A stretch of 64,000 bases of DNA from Setomelanomma holmii (Eukaryota > Ascomycota > Dothideomycetes > Pleosporales > Phaeosphaeriaceae), in NCBI GenBank assembly GCA_010015745.1, contig ML978249.1, positions 1-64,000 on the forward strand, in the 5' to 3' direction. A program made the translations under genes and the position numbers. Of the stretch, positions 1-12,000 are shown piece after piece. The notes below the pieces were generated by a model, which was not told the DNA's origin, ran no database searches, and was given only the letters and a program-made list of their open reading frames with translations. Position 1 is the first letter of the stretch. Every line of letters starts with the position of its first letter.

Positions 1-202
1 ATGAGGTTAAGATGTAGCATAAGAAGTGTAGTAGTAGATGAGTGCTAGTAGCCCTTTCGGCTTGGCCGCCGGGCGTTAATAAAATGTGTGTGTGTATGTC
101 TCTCAGCCGTCCTCTTCCGGAACAGTACAGCAGAATAATACCCTCAACAACATCCACGCCCCAGAATCCTCTCCGCACCCAAGCTCCGTCAACTCCCCAC
201 GT

Positions 203-869
203 CTACTTCCCCTCCTTCCCATCCCCTCTCTTCTCTACCGTCTCAAACTCATCCGCGGGATCAGCCTCGCGCTTCTGAATATGATTGTCAAACTCCTTCT
301 TCGAGAACACGCCCGTCCTGATTTTATACTCGTTCTTCTCTGCGGCGATTGAGTGCTTCTTGACCGAATCACCGTGGCGGTCTTCGACAGGCTTGGGATG
401 GTCAGACGCGTACCAGTCGCGTTTACCCCCATTGTCTTGCTCTTGTTGTTTTTGAGCATTGCTGTCATTTTTGCCGCTCTGGGCGATGGATTGAGAAACT
501 GATTTCGAGGCGTGGGGTTGGAGAAAGACGTATAAGCCACCGGCGGTGAGTGCGCCTGCTGACAGGATCCTGGGGAACACGCATGAGTAACTTGCTTCGC
601 CTGCTCTACTTACTAACAATATGGAAATCGCGGTATTGAGTGACAAGTACATAGACACATGTCATGTGTGTGTGCACGATTGGAAATGTTTACTTTACTT
701 ACCATGGCAGTTTGGAAGATGAACTCACGACCTGTTTCGCTCCATCTACACCATTTGCGTATTGTCGTCGACTGACAGTGCTTGTGACTTGCTTTGGGGA
801 TGCTTGCATGCAGACTCGCCGTGTAGCACCATAGAGAGCGAGTGGAGCCGAAGGGCGTGCGAAGATCAT
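203..869 (-). CDS. small mitochondrial-type single-pass membrane protein, 2 exons
   Basis: Exons 869..703 and 569..203 (177 aa) join at a GTAAGT/CCCAG intron, and the join restores a continuous frame (codon TG|G). The first ~40 residues are rich in Arg, Ser and Ala and lack acidic residues, as in a mitochondrial targeting peptide. Residues ~57-72 (ILSAGALTAGGLYVFL) form one membrane span. The rest is a charged Lys/Glu/Asp/Gln-rich tail. Small inner-membrane proteins of this layout are common in fungi, but I do not recognise this one. The start is the first ATG in frame upstream of the intron. Location in mitochondria is inferred from composition only. Confidence 0.7.
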
Positions 870-1217
870 TGTGATGGGGATTTTGGTGGGTGATTTGAAC
901 TGGCGAGTTTAGGAAAACAACCGTACACGACCCAAAAGACGCGCTGCTTGCGCCGACGACGCGTGCAAGGTGTGGAACTCTTGTAGCATTACGTCATTGT
1001 GGCTGGGCTGCATTGGTGGCTGGTTTCAGGTGTGCAGGACGAAGTTGGCAGGCGCTAAGCTCAACTTGATCATCAGACATGGACGTCGACTTGGAATTTC
1101 TGAACATTGTTCTTCGCACATTTCTATTCAACTCTAATCTCAAATTGTATAGCGCCTCCCAATACCTCCCCCCATCTTCACGACAGCACAGTCGTAATTG
1201 CAAACTCATCATCGCCC
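870..1217. other. intergenic, tail-to-head spacer
   Basis: No supportable gene. It holds the promoter side of the small membrane-protein gene on the left and the 3' end of the hypothetical gene on the right. Confidence 0.5.
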
Positions 1218-2108
1218 TCATCCTCCAGCCCTTTTAGTCCGTTCATACTCGCTCTCAATATCACTAACACTCCCACTATTACCACTCCGCACGCTCCGCG
1301 CAGACTCGCTTTTCTTAAATCTTCCCGCCGTTCTCTTCCGATCAGTGGTGAGCGGCACCGTGAAGTCCGGAAACTTGCGCTCCGCAGCTTCGTCCAGCGT
1401 TTGCTGAAGACCCGGGATCCAACGCGCCCGTACATCCTTGAGAAGATACACATTCTTTCCTTTTCGATTTGGTTTCTGGATGAGTTTCGTCTTTCGCACG
1501 GAATTTGGACCGCGCTGCACTTTCCACGTGCGCTCGTTCGCAAGACATGTCTCCAACTCAGTCTTCAACTTCTCGAGGTTGGGTATGCACACCTCGCGAT
1601 ATGACGTCCCTATCATAGGCCAGTATCGCAGTACGGCGTTCTTTATGCCGAGATTTTGAGGCAGGGACATGCGATTGCACCATTTGATTTTCCTTAGGAC
1701 GGCTTGTTGGCCATCATCAATTTCGCGTAACCATAGCTCAGTGCTCGGACGTGTAGCCTCAATGAGCAATTTCATCGCATTCTGGGAGCGGTACTGGCGC
1801 TCTTGAATGCCTTTGAGATTGCGTCTGAACGTCGGATCGTGATAATGGAGAAGTCTGATGGCAGCGAGTTGTTGTGCGAGGATGTCGAGGACGGTGGTTG
1901 TTGTAGCTAGGAACCTTTCGATATTGTGCTTGGTGAGATGTAGGCCTATGACATGACATTTGGGTTCTCGATTCAGGAAGAGGTCGAGCATGGTGGCGAG
2001 GCAGGGCATTGGCTTTCGTTGCGGTGGTTGAGCGCGATGTTGTTGTGAGTTGAGATGGTCCAGGTGATGACTATAGTATCGGCGGGAGACGTCGTCAGAC
2101 GGACTCAT
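1218..2108 (-). CDS. hypothetical fungal protein, 296 aa
   Basis: Single-exon ORF. The first in-frame ATG is at 2108 (MSPSDDVSRR); the open frame runs further upstream only from a TTG codon. The protein is basic in the middle, with probable helices around LAQQLAAIRLLHYHD and LEKLKTELETCLANERTW, a conserved-looking tract KWCNRMSLPQNLGIKNAVLR, and a low-complexity Ser/Arg-rich C-terminus (SESARSVRSGNSGSVSDIES) likely to be phosphorylated or disordered. There is no signal peptide or membrane segment. I recognise no domain. The long intact frame with non-repetitive composition supports a real gene. Confidence 0.6.
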   Translation of the reverse strand: MSPSDDVSRRYYSHHLDHLNSQQHRAQPPQRKPMPCLATMLDLFLNREPKCHVIGLHLTKHNIERFLATTTTVLDILAQQLAAIRLLHYHDPTFRRNLKGIQERQYRSQNAMKLLIEATRPSTELWLREIDDGQQAVLRKIKWCNRMSLPQNLGIKNAVLRYWPMIGTSYREVCIPNLEKLKTELETCLANERTWKVQRGPNSVRKTKLIQKPNRKGKNVYLLKDVRARWIPGLQQTLDEAAERKFPDFTVPLTTDRKRTAGRFKKSESARSVRSGNSGSVSDIESEYERTKRAGG

Positions 2109-2918
2109 GAGTGTGAGACCGCAGGCAGACGCGCGCCTGCTTTTCAAAGTGTTGCTCAGACATCATGAAGAAGCTTCCACTGTCAACACAGTGACACAAT
2201 GTCCGCTACTGTTCCCAGGCCGCATCGCGCGCGAGTCCCTTTCGACAGTGATCAGAGGTTTTTCGAAGGCTCAGGCGACTTATTGAAGTTGAAGATGCTG
2301 ATTGAAGTCCTTCGTAAGCTACAAAGGAATTGAATCTCATGTTTGTGAAGCAAACAGTGTAATGAGACGGGAAACATCGCTTCCTGTTAGAGCTGATACC
2401 GAAGTTGATGAGAGACTCGGCGATTATCAGACTCAGGCAAGGATGGAATACAATTCCAATGGAGTTTCAGGCAATAATTCTCGAGTGCTGAGGTCTCCTG
2501 GTTGCCTCCCGTCGAAAGTCTGTGTCCAGAGGCGAACGAGCCTAGCTGGGTTTACTTTCTGATGTTCATTCGGCTTGTCAAGTCGGTGGTTTCTATGTGG
2601 CAATTGCGATTTGCGTCGAACAATCCGAGGTAGTGTTGTGTACTGTATTGTGTACTGAGAATAATACACTCCAAAGTCGAGAGCAGTCGCCAGTCTATAC
2701 TCGATAAGAGGACCGTTGATTCGTCCAAGCCTTGAGATGATAAATTCTTTGCTAGAAGTGATTAGCCTTAAGAATGTCATTGAGGCTTCACCGTGTAAGA
2801 ACTCACCGAGTTCCCGAACTATTAATTCAAATATCCAGCAGAGATCATAAGCCCCACCACAACTCATCTCACGTCCAACCACAAACCAGTTCCCACTCAG
2901 CCTACTGTGGCTATAACA
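2109..2918. other. intergenic, divergent promoter region
   Basis: About 810 bp between two divergently transcribed genes. Short ORFs occur on both strands but none has recognisable protein features. It presumably holds both promoters. Confidence 0.5.
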
Positions 2919-3587
2919 ATGTCTCAACTCGAATCGCCCCTCTTCTGTTTACCAGCGGAGCTCCGCTTGCAGATATATGGCTACCCCCTCCCTGATATGG
3001 TCACATACTCCGACCATGCCGATCTCCGCAAGTCCTGCCGATTACTGACATCAGAGTATGAGCGCAAGGCCGAGAAACGCATCGTGCGGCACATGTCCAC
3101 GTACATCGAAAGGTACAAGCATAAAGATATCCCTGTTGGCATCCGGTCGAGCATATCAAACATGACTGTGTTCAATGTACGGTTGCCGCCCAATGCAGGC
3201 GCACTCGACTTGCCAGCAATGATACCGTGGGAGTGGACGTCGCTGAAGAAAGTAGTGATTACCATCAATGATCCCATGAAGCAGGGGACACAAACACTTG
3301 TGCCGGTTCAACTCCATCTGGTGAAGGCCAAAGTTGAGGACCAGATTGTGGCAGACGCCATCAGCCGCAAGAATAAAGAATCAGGCGGAGTCGACTATCA
3401 CTCGGGTTGTTACTTCGCATGGATCGGAAGGAATACGGTGTACCTAAGGACACCGAAACGGTCAGCATTTGGCCCCTCAATGTTTTGTTCCGAGCGGGCT
3501 CTCGGCATTGGAAAGTCATACCTCGCTACGTCGGAGATCGGGTCGTACAGATGGAGTGGCGCCGATCAATGTGGCTCATCGTCATAG
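2919..3587 (+). CDS. F-box-like/2EXR-like hypothetical protein
   Basis: ORF of 222 aa starting at the ATG in AACAATGTCT; the frame opens slightly upstream only at GTG. The N-terminus contains LPAELRLQIYGYPLPD, the pattern seen at the start of fungal F-box-like/2EXR proteins (FxxLPxELRxxIY), followed by DLRKSCRLLTSEY, as in many such proteins where a helix leads into 'xxCRxxxxEa'. No other domain is seen. The last ~35 residues look atypical, and a second open frame (3407..3679) with a hydrophobic stretch overlaps the 3' end, so a frameshift or unrecognised splice near the C-terminus is possible. Confidence 0.5.
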   Translation: MSQLESPLFCLPAELRLQIYGYPLPDMVTYSDHADLRKSCRLLTSEYERKAEKRIVRHMSTYIERYKHKDIPVGIRSSISNMTVFNVRLPPNAGALDLPAMIPWEWTSLKKVVITINDPMKQGTQTLVPVQLHLVKAKVEDQIVADAISRKNKESGGVDYHSGCYFAWIGRNTVYLRTPKRSAFGPSMFCSERALGIGKSYLATSEIGSYRWSGADQCGSSS

Positions 3588-4074
3588 AGGAGCGCGTTTT
3601 CCTCTGTATTTACGGAGCCATTATCCTAGCGTTGATCAAGTTGGTTGTCTTCTTATCTTTGGCTCGCGAATCTCGTTAGACCGGAGCGGTCGGCGAAAGA
3701 AATAATGAGAGGTTCACGTACATGTGTCAGGGCGTAGGAAAGACACCTAGATGCTTACATATTGAAGGCTACGGCCTGAATTGATCATAACCATTTGCAC
3801 TCTTGACATCCTGAGTATGTCCCAATCGCGGTGGTTATGCTGTTGCGTGGATTGTGAAGGTACCGAGAGCAAGAGAGGCAAGCTTCAGGCGAAAAGTATG
3901 TGGGGCCAATCAGACAAGGAAGTCGCAGCTCGACACGGCACGTGACTGATGAAGTGGCGCATAAAAATGCAGTCCGTGACTCAAGACATGATTAGATTAA
4001 TGCTTGCCCATCTCGTCGTCCGACCTCCCTTACTTTCCTTGATGCCTCCACTACAGCTTAGTCTACCCCACTGC
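3588..4074. other. intergenic, convergent 3' ends
   Basis: Nothing supportable; contains the 3' flanks of two convergent loci. Confidence 0.4.
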
Positions 4075-4647
4075 TTACTCTTTCGCTTTCCACCCCTTCT
4101 CACTTGTCAACGCCTTGCTGAATGTCTTTACCATATCGCGCAACGGCTTTAGAATCCTCGCTTGATACACGCTCACGACAACCACAAGATTATCAATATC
4201 CAGCTTATCGTCGGCCGGCAAGCTCGCAGACACACGACCTAGCTCCTGCAAGCCAGTTTGTAGATCTTCTACTGGCCCAGTCGTGACTTCAAGACGCTCC
4301 AGCGCAGTAGCCCCATTGGTTGAGATAGCCTGATTCGATTTCATGAACTCGCGCAACATACCTCGTTTGGTCTGTGGCACCGTAATACCAGTATCGTGGA
4401 ATCGTTCGACTTGGTCCTTAACAGCGTGTTGGAGGTTCTTCAATTCTTGGTAATTCGTCTCGACATCTTTGCGAGATAGTAAGGTTCCATATAGGGTAAT
4501 GACTTGCGCGGCCAGTCGGCGTTCCTTGCGGCGGAGTAGTTTGCGTACAACCTCTGGTTCGCAGTCGGACTCCTCCTATGGGGGCGTGTTTGGACGGAGG
4601 GACTTGAAATGTCCATGTCCGGGGAGGACGGAATTGAAGCTCGGCAT
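4075..4647 (-). pseudogene. coiled-coil hypothetical protein with one in-frame TAG
   Basis: From ATG 4647 one reading frame runs 191 codons to TAA, broken only by TAG at 4578..4576 (codon 24). After the stop the frame encodes a helical, charged protein: a basic helix (VVRKLLRRKERRLAAQ), then heptad-like stretches around NYQELKNLQHAVKDQVERF, and a C-terminal helix (SVYQARILKPLRDMVKTFSKAL). The stop would be CAG (Gln) before a C-to-T change. A 54-nt intron ending at this TAG is conceivable (GTCCTC...CATAG), but its donor is poor and no branch-point-like motif is visible. Family not recognised. Confidence 0.45.
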
Positions 4648-5382
4648 CTTGTTGTTTCCTTTCGGCCTTGAAGCGTACGCTGTCGGTTGAGCGGATGTCC
4701 AGGGTTGAGGGTTCGATGATGGTGAGATTGCGTTTTGGAATGGATGCTCGAGAAAGTTGAGAGCCTATGCTTATGAGCAAGAGTAACCACACGTAAAGAG
4801 AAAGTGAAGAGCTGATGTGATTGACGCGACCAAATGACAACCTCGCAAACACATGTAGATGATGGCTGTCACGAGACTCCTTCGCCATGAAGGGTGAGCA
4901 TCACCCAGAGTAACTCACCTTTTGTGACCCACGATAGTTGTGAAAAAGCGCCAACAAGAAATGATGAATATTGCCGTGGAGCGTTAAAAAGAAAATTCAC
5001 CAGCAGTATCAGCAGACATGTGGACAAAACGAGGGATTGTGACAGCGCGGGATGGACTTTGAATGACGAAGGCCTGTTGTATTGGCAGGAGCGCTGGCAT
5101 GATGTTACCAGGCGCGCACAAGTCGTAGTATATGTGACTACTGTTGCGTCTTCTCTAGCGCAAATATCCCGAAGTCCAGAATGTTTGTGTTCTTACGCCA
5201 ACCACTATTTCTCGTGGCATCAGCATGTACACCATGTGTGTCGCAAATCTGGTATCGGTAGTATGGCAATGCTTGCTGCGTGCAAACGGGGTATAAGGCT
5301 GGTCGGAAAGGCCAGCAAATGTCTCGAGTGTCATGGTCTTCACCGGAGGCGATCCTCTGTCCAAAAAGTCAGCTTTCCTGTT
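4648..5382. other. intergenic between coiled-coil locus and rpb4
   Basis: No supportable gene. A 237-codon frame on the + strand spans part of it but is antisense to the rpb4 exons and shows no domain. Confidence 0.4.
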
Positions 5383-6028
5383 CTAATCGCACCGCCTAGA
5401 GCGACTTTTCAACGTACGCATCTTTGTCAACTCGTCCAATATGGGCTGCAACGTGTCGTTGTCCAGCTTGCCAGCCAGCGACGGAATAAGTGTCGTGGCT
5501 TCATCAGCAGAATCGGGCGTGAGCGTTCCTGCATCCGTCAGCCGTGCAGTTGTCTTGCGTGTTCCCATATCATCATGTACCTAGCAGCGCGCGCTCGACA
5601 GTGGTAAGTTCGGGGTGCGTTTCGAACAGGGCGGCGATGGAATGCAGGCTCTCTTCTTGCTTGTAGCGGGAGAAGTTTTCGAGGTAGTCCAGGAAATGTG
5701 TAATGGTCCTGCCAAGGTCAGAATTTACTCATCAACTTGTGCTCCTTCACGGCAAGGCCACTGACTGGTTGTCGTTGTAGATGCGGTCGCGAAGTGGGTT
5801 GTTCTCTGGGTCCTTCTTCTTCCGTGCCTCGTGAACAGCTGTGACGACAGCGCGCGCTTCTGACACCGACAGGGCATGCACATCCTCAAAGTCGCCTAGC
5901 TTGATCTCGTTGCCCATTTCTTCCTCTTGCTCTAGCCGCGGCTTCGGTCGCGAGACCAGGCGCGGGGCCTTGAAGACCTGCGGTATCGGCATGTTGCCCT
6001 GAGCGGTTTGCTGATTCTCGCCGTCCAT
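5383..6028 (-). CDS. rpb4: DNA-directed RNA polymerase II subunit Rpb4
   Basis: Three exons, 6028..5766, 5708..5581 and 5528..5383, give 178 aa. Introns start GTCAGT and GTACAT and end CAG; both joins keep frame. Rpb4 forms the detachable Rpb4/Rpb7 stalk of nuclear RNA polymerase II. Visible family features are the N-terminal lead LKLGDFEDV-type segment followed by LSVSEARAVV (residues ~45-60), the HRDC-like helical core TITHFLDYLENFSRYKQEE (~89-107), and the typical ERALLGTLTPDSADEA...LIPSL stretch (~127-150). Length is normal for fungal Rpb4. The C-terminus (LTKMRTLKSRSRRCD) is a little unusual, and a further 3' intron cannot be excluded. Confidence 0.85.
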
Positions 6029-7294
6029 GATGGGCTATAGGAGAGGTGTCGTAAGGAGTGTCGTGGTGAGGTTGCGCAGGAGCAAGAATTGGCGGTCCTT
6101 GTTACAGGCGTTGCAGCTCTTTGTGCCTCTGCTGGTTGTTTTACGGGCTAGTGGTGACTCTGGCAGGAACGAGTGTGTTCGGCGGCAGATATACGGGGAA
6201 CGGCGTTATTGAGCGGGGCCGTTGGCGCCGTGAGGGTGGTAAATGTTCATGCTCACAGCTGCCGCAATTAATTCATTGAAGTCGCGCTGTACGCCAAGCT
6301 TTAAAACGCTCAGACGCGTGCTGCAACCCCCCCCCCCCCCCCCCCCCCGCTGGCTTCCTTCACCGACCCGGGGTCTAAGACAAGGGAAGCCTGTAAGCCG
6401 ACGACTGGTCCAAATTGGAGCGACTGACATGTCATTGCGAAATTGTGCTCGAGGGTGTGGCGTGGCAATGGTGTATACGCATGCAGCTCCAGCGGTATAC
6501 GCGTATTGTGCACATATGTTACCACGAATCTACTACACAATGTGCTAAATAAAAGCCGTCCCATCTGGCATGGCGAGGATGCAGCGAAGCTAAATTAAGC
6601 TCCGGGCGCGATGATGGTGCTGACGGCGTGTTCAAATGTGGATCGGCGTCAAGTGCCAGGTCAATTTCAAGTATCGAGCGAATGCGGCCTAGCGCGCCTT
6701 TGCGACTCCAGTGCAACGACAGCGACCACAGCACATCGTCTGCAACAACAACACCGCAGACACCCTGTCGCCGCCCGCAAGCTACCTTCCTTTCACCCTC
6801 CATTGCGCTGCTGCGAATTGATCAGCCGCCGCTTTTCTTCGCCGGCCGCCCTGGCGGTGTTGAAGCCGCCGTTAAGGGTCTCAAGTTCGGCGCCCCTCGC
6901 AGCTCGTTGGCAGCTGTCACCGCACGAGATCCCCACCGCGTCGTACTGCGGCGCACGCATGCCCTCAACGACGAACCTACGCCGCCTGTACATAGTCCCG
7001 CCGCCTCTGTTGTCTCTGGAAGCCGCAAGCCACCCTTCACCGCCACGCAGGAAGCCACCCGCCTTGCTCAACACGCCCGCGTCCAGAACCTTGCCATAAG
7101 CCCCACGTGCGTTATTGGACACATACAGATTTCGTCGCCTTGTGCGTGTTCATACGATTGCAGTGCGCGCCCTCAATCCACAGACGTGCCTCGGTCGCCG
7201 GTCGCGCCTCTCGCGTTTTGGCCCTCGGTTACGGCGCGAGAGCTTTATCCACGGGGCATCGACGGAACATTTGCCAGCGCTGGCGTAGTTGGAC
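6029..7294. other. intergenic, divergent rpb4/lrg1 promoter region
   Basis: About 1.27 kb between divergent genes. It contains a 22-base C homopolymer and pyrimidine-rich, GC-rich tracts just upstream of lrg1. Open frames in 6.6-7.3 kb have the composition of GC-rich non-coding DNA (Pro/Arg/Ser/Ala-rich in several frames at once). Probably promoter plus a long 5' leader of lrg1. Confidence 0.5.
6327..6348. repeat. C22 homopolymer tract
   Basis: Twenty-two consecutive C residues (G22 on the other strand) between the divergent rpb4 and lrg1 genes. Long poly(dG:dC) runs can form i-motif/G-quadruplex structures and exclude nucleosomes. The exact length may be affected by sequencing slippage. Confidence 0.95.
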
Positions 7295-10200
7295 ATGAGC
7301 ACGCCGTCGGACGGACCGCCTTATAGGGAAGGCTTGGGTGCCCCGCAGCAGTACGGTTACGATCCACGCAGCAATGGCCTCGCTAGACGCCGGACCGACG
7401 AGCAAGATGGCCAGCCCTCCGCTAATGGATCCGCACACCAGGATGGTAGAGATGTACCATTAAGATTAAACACGGATCCGGACCAACAACAGCCGACACA
7501 GAAGCCGAAGCGCAGCGGAAAGATATGCGGAAAGTGTGGAGAAGGCTTGACAGGGCAGTTTGTGAGAGCATTGGGCGATACTTATCATTTGGAATGCTTC
7601 ACGTGTCACGTAAGTGTGCTTCTCTTTGGAACGTAGCGCTGCCGAAGGATTGGTGGGATTGCGTGTCATGGGAGTGCATTCGCATGGTGTGGTCGTGTGC
7701 TGGCAGCCAGACACAACGTGGACTCGAAGCTGTGCTAACTTGATTTCAGGATTGTGGCAAAATCGTCGCGTCCAAGTTCTTCCCCGTCCCAGAGAAACCT
7801 CCGGGGCAGTACCCGCTGTGTGAAACGGACTATTTTCGTCGACTTGACCTGCTGTGCTTCGAATGCGGCCAAGCGCTCCGCGGTTCTTACATTACCGCGC
7901 TAGACCGAAAGTACCACATCGAGCATTTCACCTGTTCGGTATGCCCCACCGTGTTCGGCGCGTCGGACAGCTACTACGAACACGAGGGCAGTGTGTACTG
8001 TCACTACCATTATTCCACAAAGTTTGCGCAAAGGTGCAATGGCTGTCAAACATCCATCTTGAAGCAATTTGTGGAAATCTTCCGCAATGGGCAGAATCAG
8101 CATTGGCATCCAGAATGCTACATGATCCACAAGTACTGGAATGTCCGGCTGCACTCGACCGGGCAACCTGTCATCGAGCACATGGTCGATGCTGATGGCG
8201 ATGCGACAGACGAGGTGCGCGAAAATGTGCGGCAGCAGGAAGAAGAGATTGAGGCCAAGGTCAACTGGATCTGGAAAACCCTGTCAGCTTTTGAAGAGAA
8301 GTCTGCCACTTGCATCTCCGACATGCTCCTGCACGTCAGCAACGGCGCCTACGTGGATGGCGTCATGGCTGCGAAGAAGTTTATCGTGCACGTTGATCTG
8401 TTGTTCGCCGCAGCTGATGAGCTCGATGCGCAACTCGTCAGAACAACGCCCAAGGGACTGACATACTCGCGCGAATCAAAGTTGCTATGTAAGAAAGTCG
8501 TTGCCTTCTTCGCGCTCCTCACACAATCCCAGGGCACGGGCGTCCGGCGGCTCGGTGTCACCCAAGAACTGCTCTCACTGGTGACTGGTCTTGCTCATTA
8601 CCTCAAGCTTCTGATCCGGATCTGCTTGCAAGGTGCACTAAAGCTAGAGCGAGAGACGCGAAGTGCCAGCGGCATCACAAACTTTCTGACCCAGGTCAAT
8701 TCGCTTGATGCACGGTTGGAAGAGGAGGCAGAAAAAGACCAAGCTGCCGAGTCAGCCCGTCTCGTCCCAAGATGGGCCGATGCATGCCCCATCTGCGACG
8801 CACAGGTGGAGGACAAATGCCTCCACTTGAACGACATGTCTTTTAACTACAGCTGCATGATATGTCGCGGATGTAACGCCGATTTACGCAGCGACGTTCG
8901 CAATGCGTACTGGAGCAGGTCGAAGCAAAGAGTCTTCTGCCCGGCTTGCGCAGCCGCACAACCAGACGCCGAAAACGGATTTGAGCAGGTCACAAAACTG
9001 CGGCAGTATATTCACCTTCTCAAGGTAGCCCATGCTCGCCTGATGGCAACACTACGGTCCAGTGGTGCCTTGCCGCACACTTCTGGTAAGTCGACCCCGC
9101 TTCTTCAAAACGAAAACCTCTCCACACTACTCTTCTTGACACCCGGCTCAGATTTCTGGCACCGCTACCGAGATTACATACGTCCAACTAATGATCCCTA
9201 GATGATCCAAACCTAGCCGGATACGACTCCTCGCAGGGGCATCGTCTAGGCGACACGGGATCCGAGCTTCAGCCTCCGCATCTCAGGCAGGAAGCCCGAT
9301 CGAAGTCCTACGGAGGTGTCTCGACAAGTGACGCACAGAGCAACACGAACTCTGCCTATGAGCAGTCCATGTCTGACATTAAGAGGCTTCGCTCAACCCG
9401 GCTGGACAAGCACCTTTCCAACACAATGAAACGTGCTCGCGCTTCCAGGATCATCGATGGCCCTGAAGGCATGCAGGCTGGTGGTGACGCCCAATTGCGT
9501 GGAGGCATGCAGATCGTCCAAGAACGAGAGGTCCAGAATGATCCTGATAATGTCACGCTCGCTGTGAACTCGCTTGCCCTTGACGACATCGCTCGGATGG
9601 CGGCCCTTGAGCAGCAACGTGAGCAGCGACCTAATGCCTTCCGTGCCGGTGGAAGTGCTCTGCTTGGGCAAGGAGATCAGGCCCGTATACACGGTGGGCA
9701 TCGCCGTGACTTCTCTGGTGGCCAAGAGCTGCAGAATATGAGCGAGGGTCGGTCACGTACATACTTCTCCGAGCTATCGCCCCTCGAGTACTTCAAGCTC
9801 AAAGGTCTCGCCGTTCTTCAGCTGGGTCTTCTTCTCGATGACAAGCAATACAATCAAGGAGAGCTTCTCGACCTCCTCGAATCCAAGAAGAATAACTTCT
9901 GGGGCAAGATCGGCTTTGGGAAAGCTTTCAAGACTGACAAGAGCAAGCCCAAGAAGAGCACAGCTGGCGCCGAGAAGCCTGTATCGGACAAGGCCACATT
10001 CAGACAGTCTCTGGAGTATCTTGTTGAGAAGTTGGGTGCCGACTGCACCGAAGGCGTTGGTCCTGGTGCATTGAAAGTGCCTGCTTTGCTTGAAAATGCC
10101 ATCACGGCGATGCGGAGTATGGATATGTCTATCGAAGGCGTATTTCGAAAGAACGGTAATCTCAAGGCCTTGCGCGAGCTCGAAGAAGAAGTCGATGCGA

Positions 10201-11150
10201 GGGGCGTCGAACAAGTCGACCTCAACTCGAAGAATCCGGTCATCCTGGCCAACCTCCTGAAGCGCTTCCTCAGGCTGATGCCCGACCCCGTGTTGACCCT
10301 CAAACTCTACCGGCTGTTCATGGTAGCTAACGGTAAGTGTTGGGTCCCACCACCTATTGACGTTCTGCTGACGTATGCACACAGACATTGAAGATGAGGA
10401 GCAGAGAAAGAAGGTGCTACATCTTGTGCTATGTCTGTTACCTAAAGCACACCGTGACACGATGGAGGTACTCTTCCGCTTCCTCAACTGGGTGTCATCT
10501 TTCCACACAGTCGATGAAGAGACCGGAAACAAGATGGACACATGGAACATCGCCACCGTCATGGCACCAAACATTTTACGCGAAAGCAACGATAAGGAGA
10601 TGCGCAACGTGGACCAAGGGGCTGTTAAGGTCGTCTTTGATCTCATCGAGAACAACGATGAGTTCTCTGAGGTACGCGGCCGCAATCCAGCAGGCGAGAT
10701 GATGCTAACGCTAATCAGGTACCACCCGAGATCATGGAGCTACTCAACGACGACACTTCTTCGGACATGTCTGCGAAAGAAATCATGCGCCAGTGGGAAC
10801 AGCGAGGCAAGAACCCTCTCTCTGCTCCGACAGCGTCACCAAGAAATCAGGGCGGCACTGCTTCGAGAAAGGATCAGCGCAACGCTCCTCAAATCACTTC
10901 CGCGGACAGTAACCACCAGCCGAACGCAGGCGAGGCATCTGTACGACACATTGGGCCTGGCGGTCATGGACAAGCACCGTCCAATGCGCACAACTCCCCA
11001 CAGCCGGACTTGGGAAACCCAAATCCCTCATACGGCCGCAATCCACAAGATTCCGCTGAAAGCCACCGGACAGCATCGCCCCATCGGCACAGCTATCGGT
11101 CCCCGGCATACCAGAAGCAGACTCAAATTGGAACTGCTGGCGCTGGGTGA
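7295..11150 (+). CDS. lrg1: Rho GTPase-activating protein with LIM domains (Lrg1 type)
   Basis: Exons 7295..7609, 7750..9085, 9202..10332, 10385..10671 and 10719..11150 give 1166 aa; all introns are GT-AG and all joins keep frame. The start is the first ATG (MSTPSDGPPYR). Order of domains: disordered N-terminus; LIM1 from ~78 (CGKCGEGLTG...HLECFTCH DCG); LIM2 from ~140 (CFECGQALRGSYITAL...HFTCSVC); a helical middle; a third LIM-like zinc module at ~450-510 (CPICDAQVEDKCLHLNDM...C-P-A-C); RhoGAP at ~815-1020 with the arginine-finger motif IEGVFRKNGN (~860); disordered Pro/Ser/Asn/Gln-rich tail. In yeasts and moulds this protein inactivates Rho1, tuning cell-wall glucan synthesis, septation and polar growth. 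Architecture and length match Lrg1/LrgA. Confidence 0.93.
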
Positions 11151-12000
11151 AAGCCCACATCAATGAAAACTCAACTTTGGCGTATTGGCGTGTCTACTCA
11201 TCACGCTCCTTGGACATTTACGAACTTCAACAAGCGGCGGTTATACCCTTCTTCGATTTGGAAAGAAGTCAGGCCGGAATCAGCGGGTCCTTGGATCCTG
11301 ACACTTCGTAACTTGGTGTAGAGGACGGCGGGACATTGAGGGGCGAGGGCAGCAACCCATCACATTACCGAACGAATTTGGAAAGCATTGGCGACGGCGT
11401 TCTAGTTGATCTTTGCCACACGGCATGAGCATTGTTTTGGAAGGCACTAGCGGACTCACAAAAGGCGGTTTTGTATGGAAGACAACAGACGTAGAAGTGG
11501 GCTTGGTCACGACGGTCAAGACGACAAGACGCTCATAATGTCGCATTCACCTGTGGCGCGGGTGTAGTTGAACGCTTGACTGAGGCAGAAGCTTCATGTC
11601 GGAAGCAATGGGCGGCGGCAAGCTTTGTGGATAATGTGAGGGGATTGGTGTAATGGTCGATAGCGACTTCAGCGGCGACAACCTGACCTCGTTCCACTCT
11701 CGATATAGACATGGGAGTCTCTGAGCGTTCTTGCCGAGGCTCTGATCTCAATATTTCTCCTCGACTACTCTTGCTCGCAACGTCTTGATGCGCTCTAGCG
11801 CGCCTTCCCTCGTCACCTTCACTTCATTGCTCTAGCCCTTTTCGTTCCATGGTCCTCACGTCACTCTCTCTCCCTACCTACCTCGCGTATTTCCGCACCT
11901 CCAAAATCTTTCACATCGCGCGCTCATCTCTTCGCTCAAGCACACATCGGTCGTGCTTCCTGCGCTCACCGCCGTGCTGGTCGGCACGTCAACACACATC
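11151..12000. other. intergenic
   Basis: About 850 bp between lrg1 and the RBR locus. No gene is supported. The stretch before 12001 is pyrimidine-rich (CCCTACCTACCTCGC..., CTCTCTCC), like fungal promoters. Confidence 0.45.

Noticed and set aside
203..658. Small membrane-protein ORF read as a single exon starting at 658
   Set aside because: The residues before position 569 have no counterpart in the spliced model, and a clear GTAAGT/CCCAG intron joins an upstream exon with a targeting-peptide-like N-terminus.
4894..5607. 237-codon + strand frame with a weak resemblance to a gypsy integrase zinc region (DEGLLYWQERW)
   Set aside because: The HHCC spacing does not follow, there is no adjoining retroelement domain, and the frame is antisense to the well-supported rpb4 exons.
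6628..7326. Long overlapping frames upstream of lrg1
   Set aside because: Several frames are open at once because the DNA is GC-rich; composition is Pro/Arg/Ser-rich without motifs.
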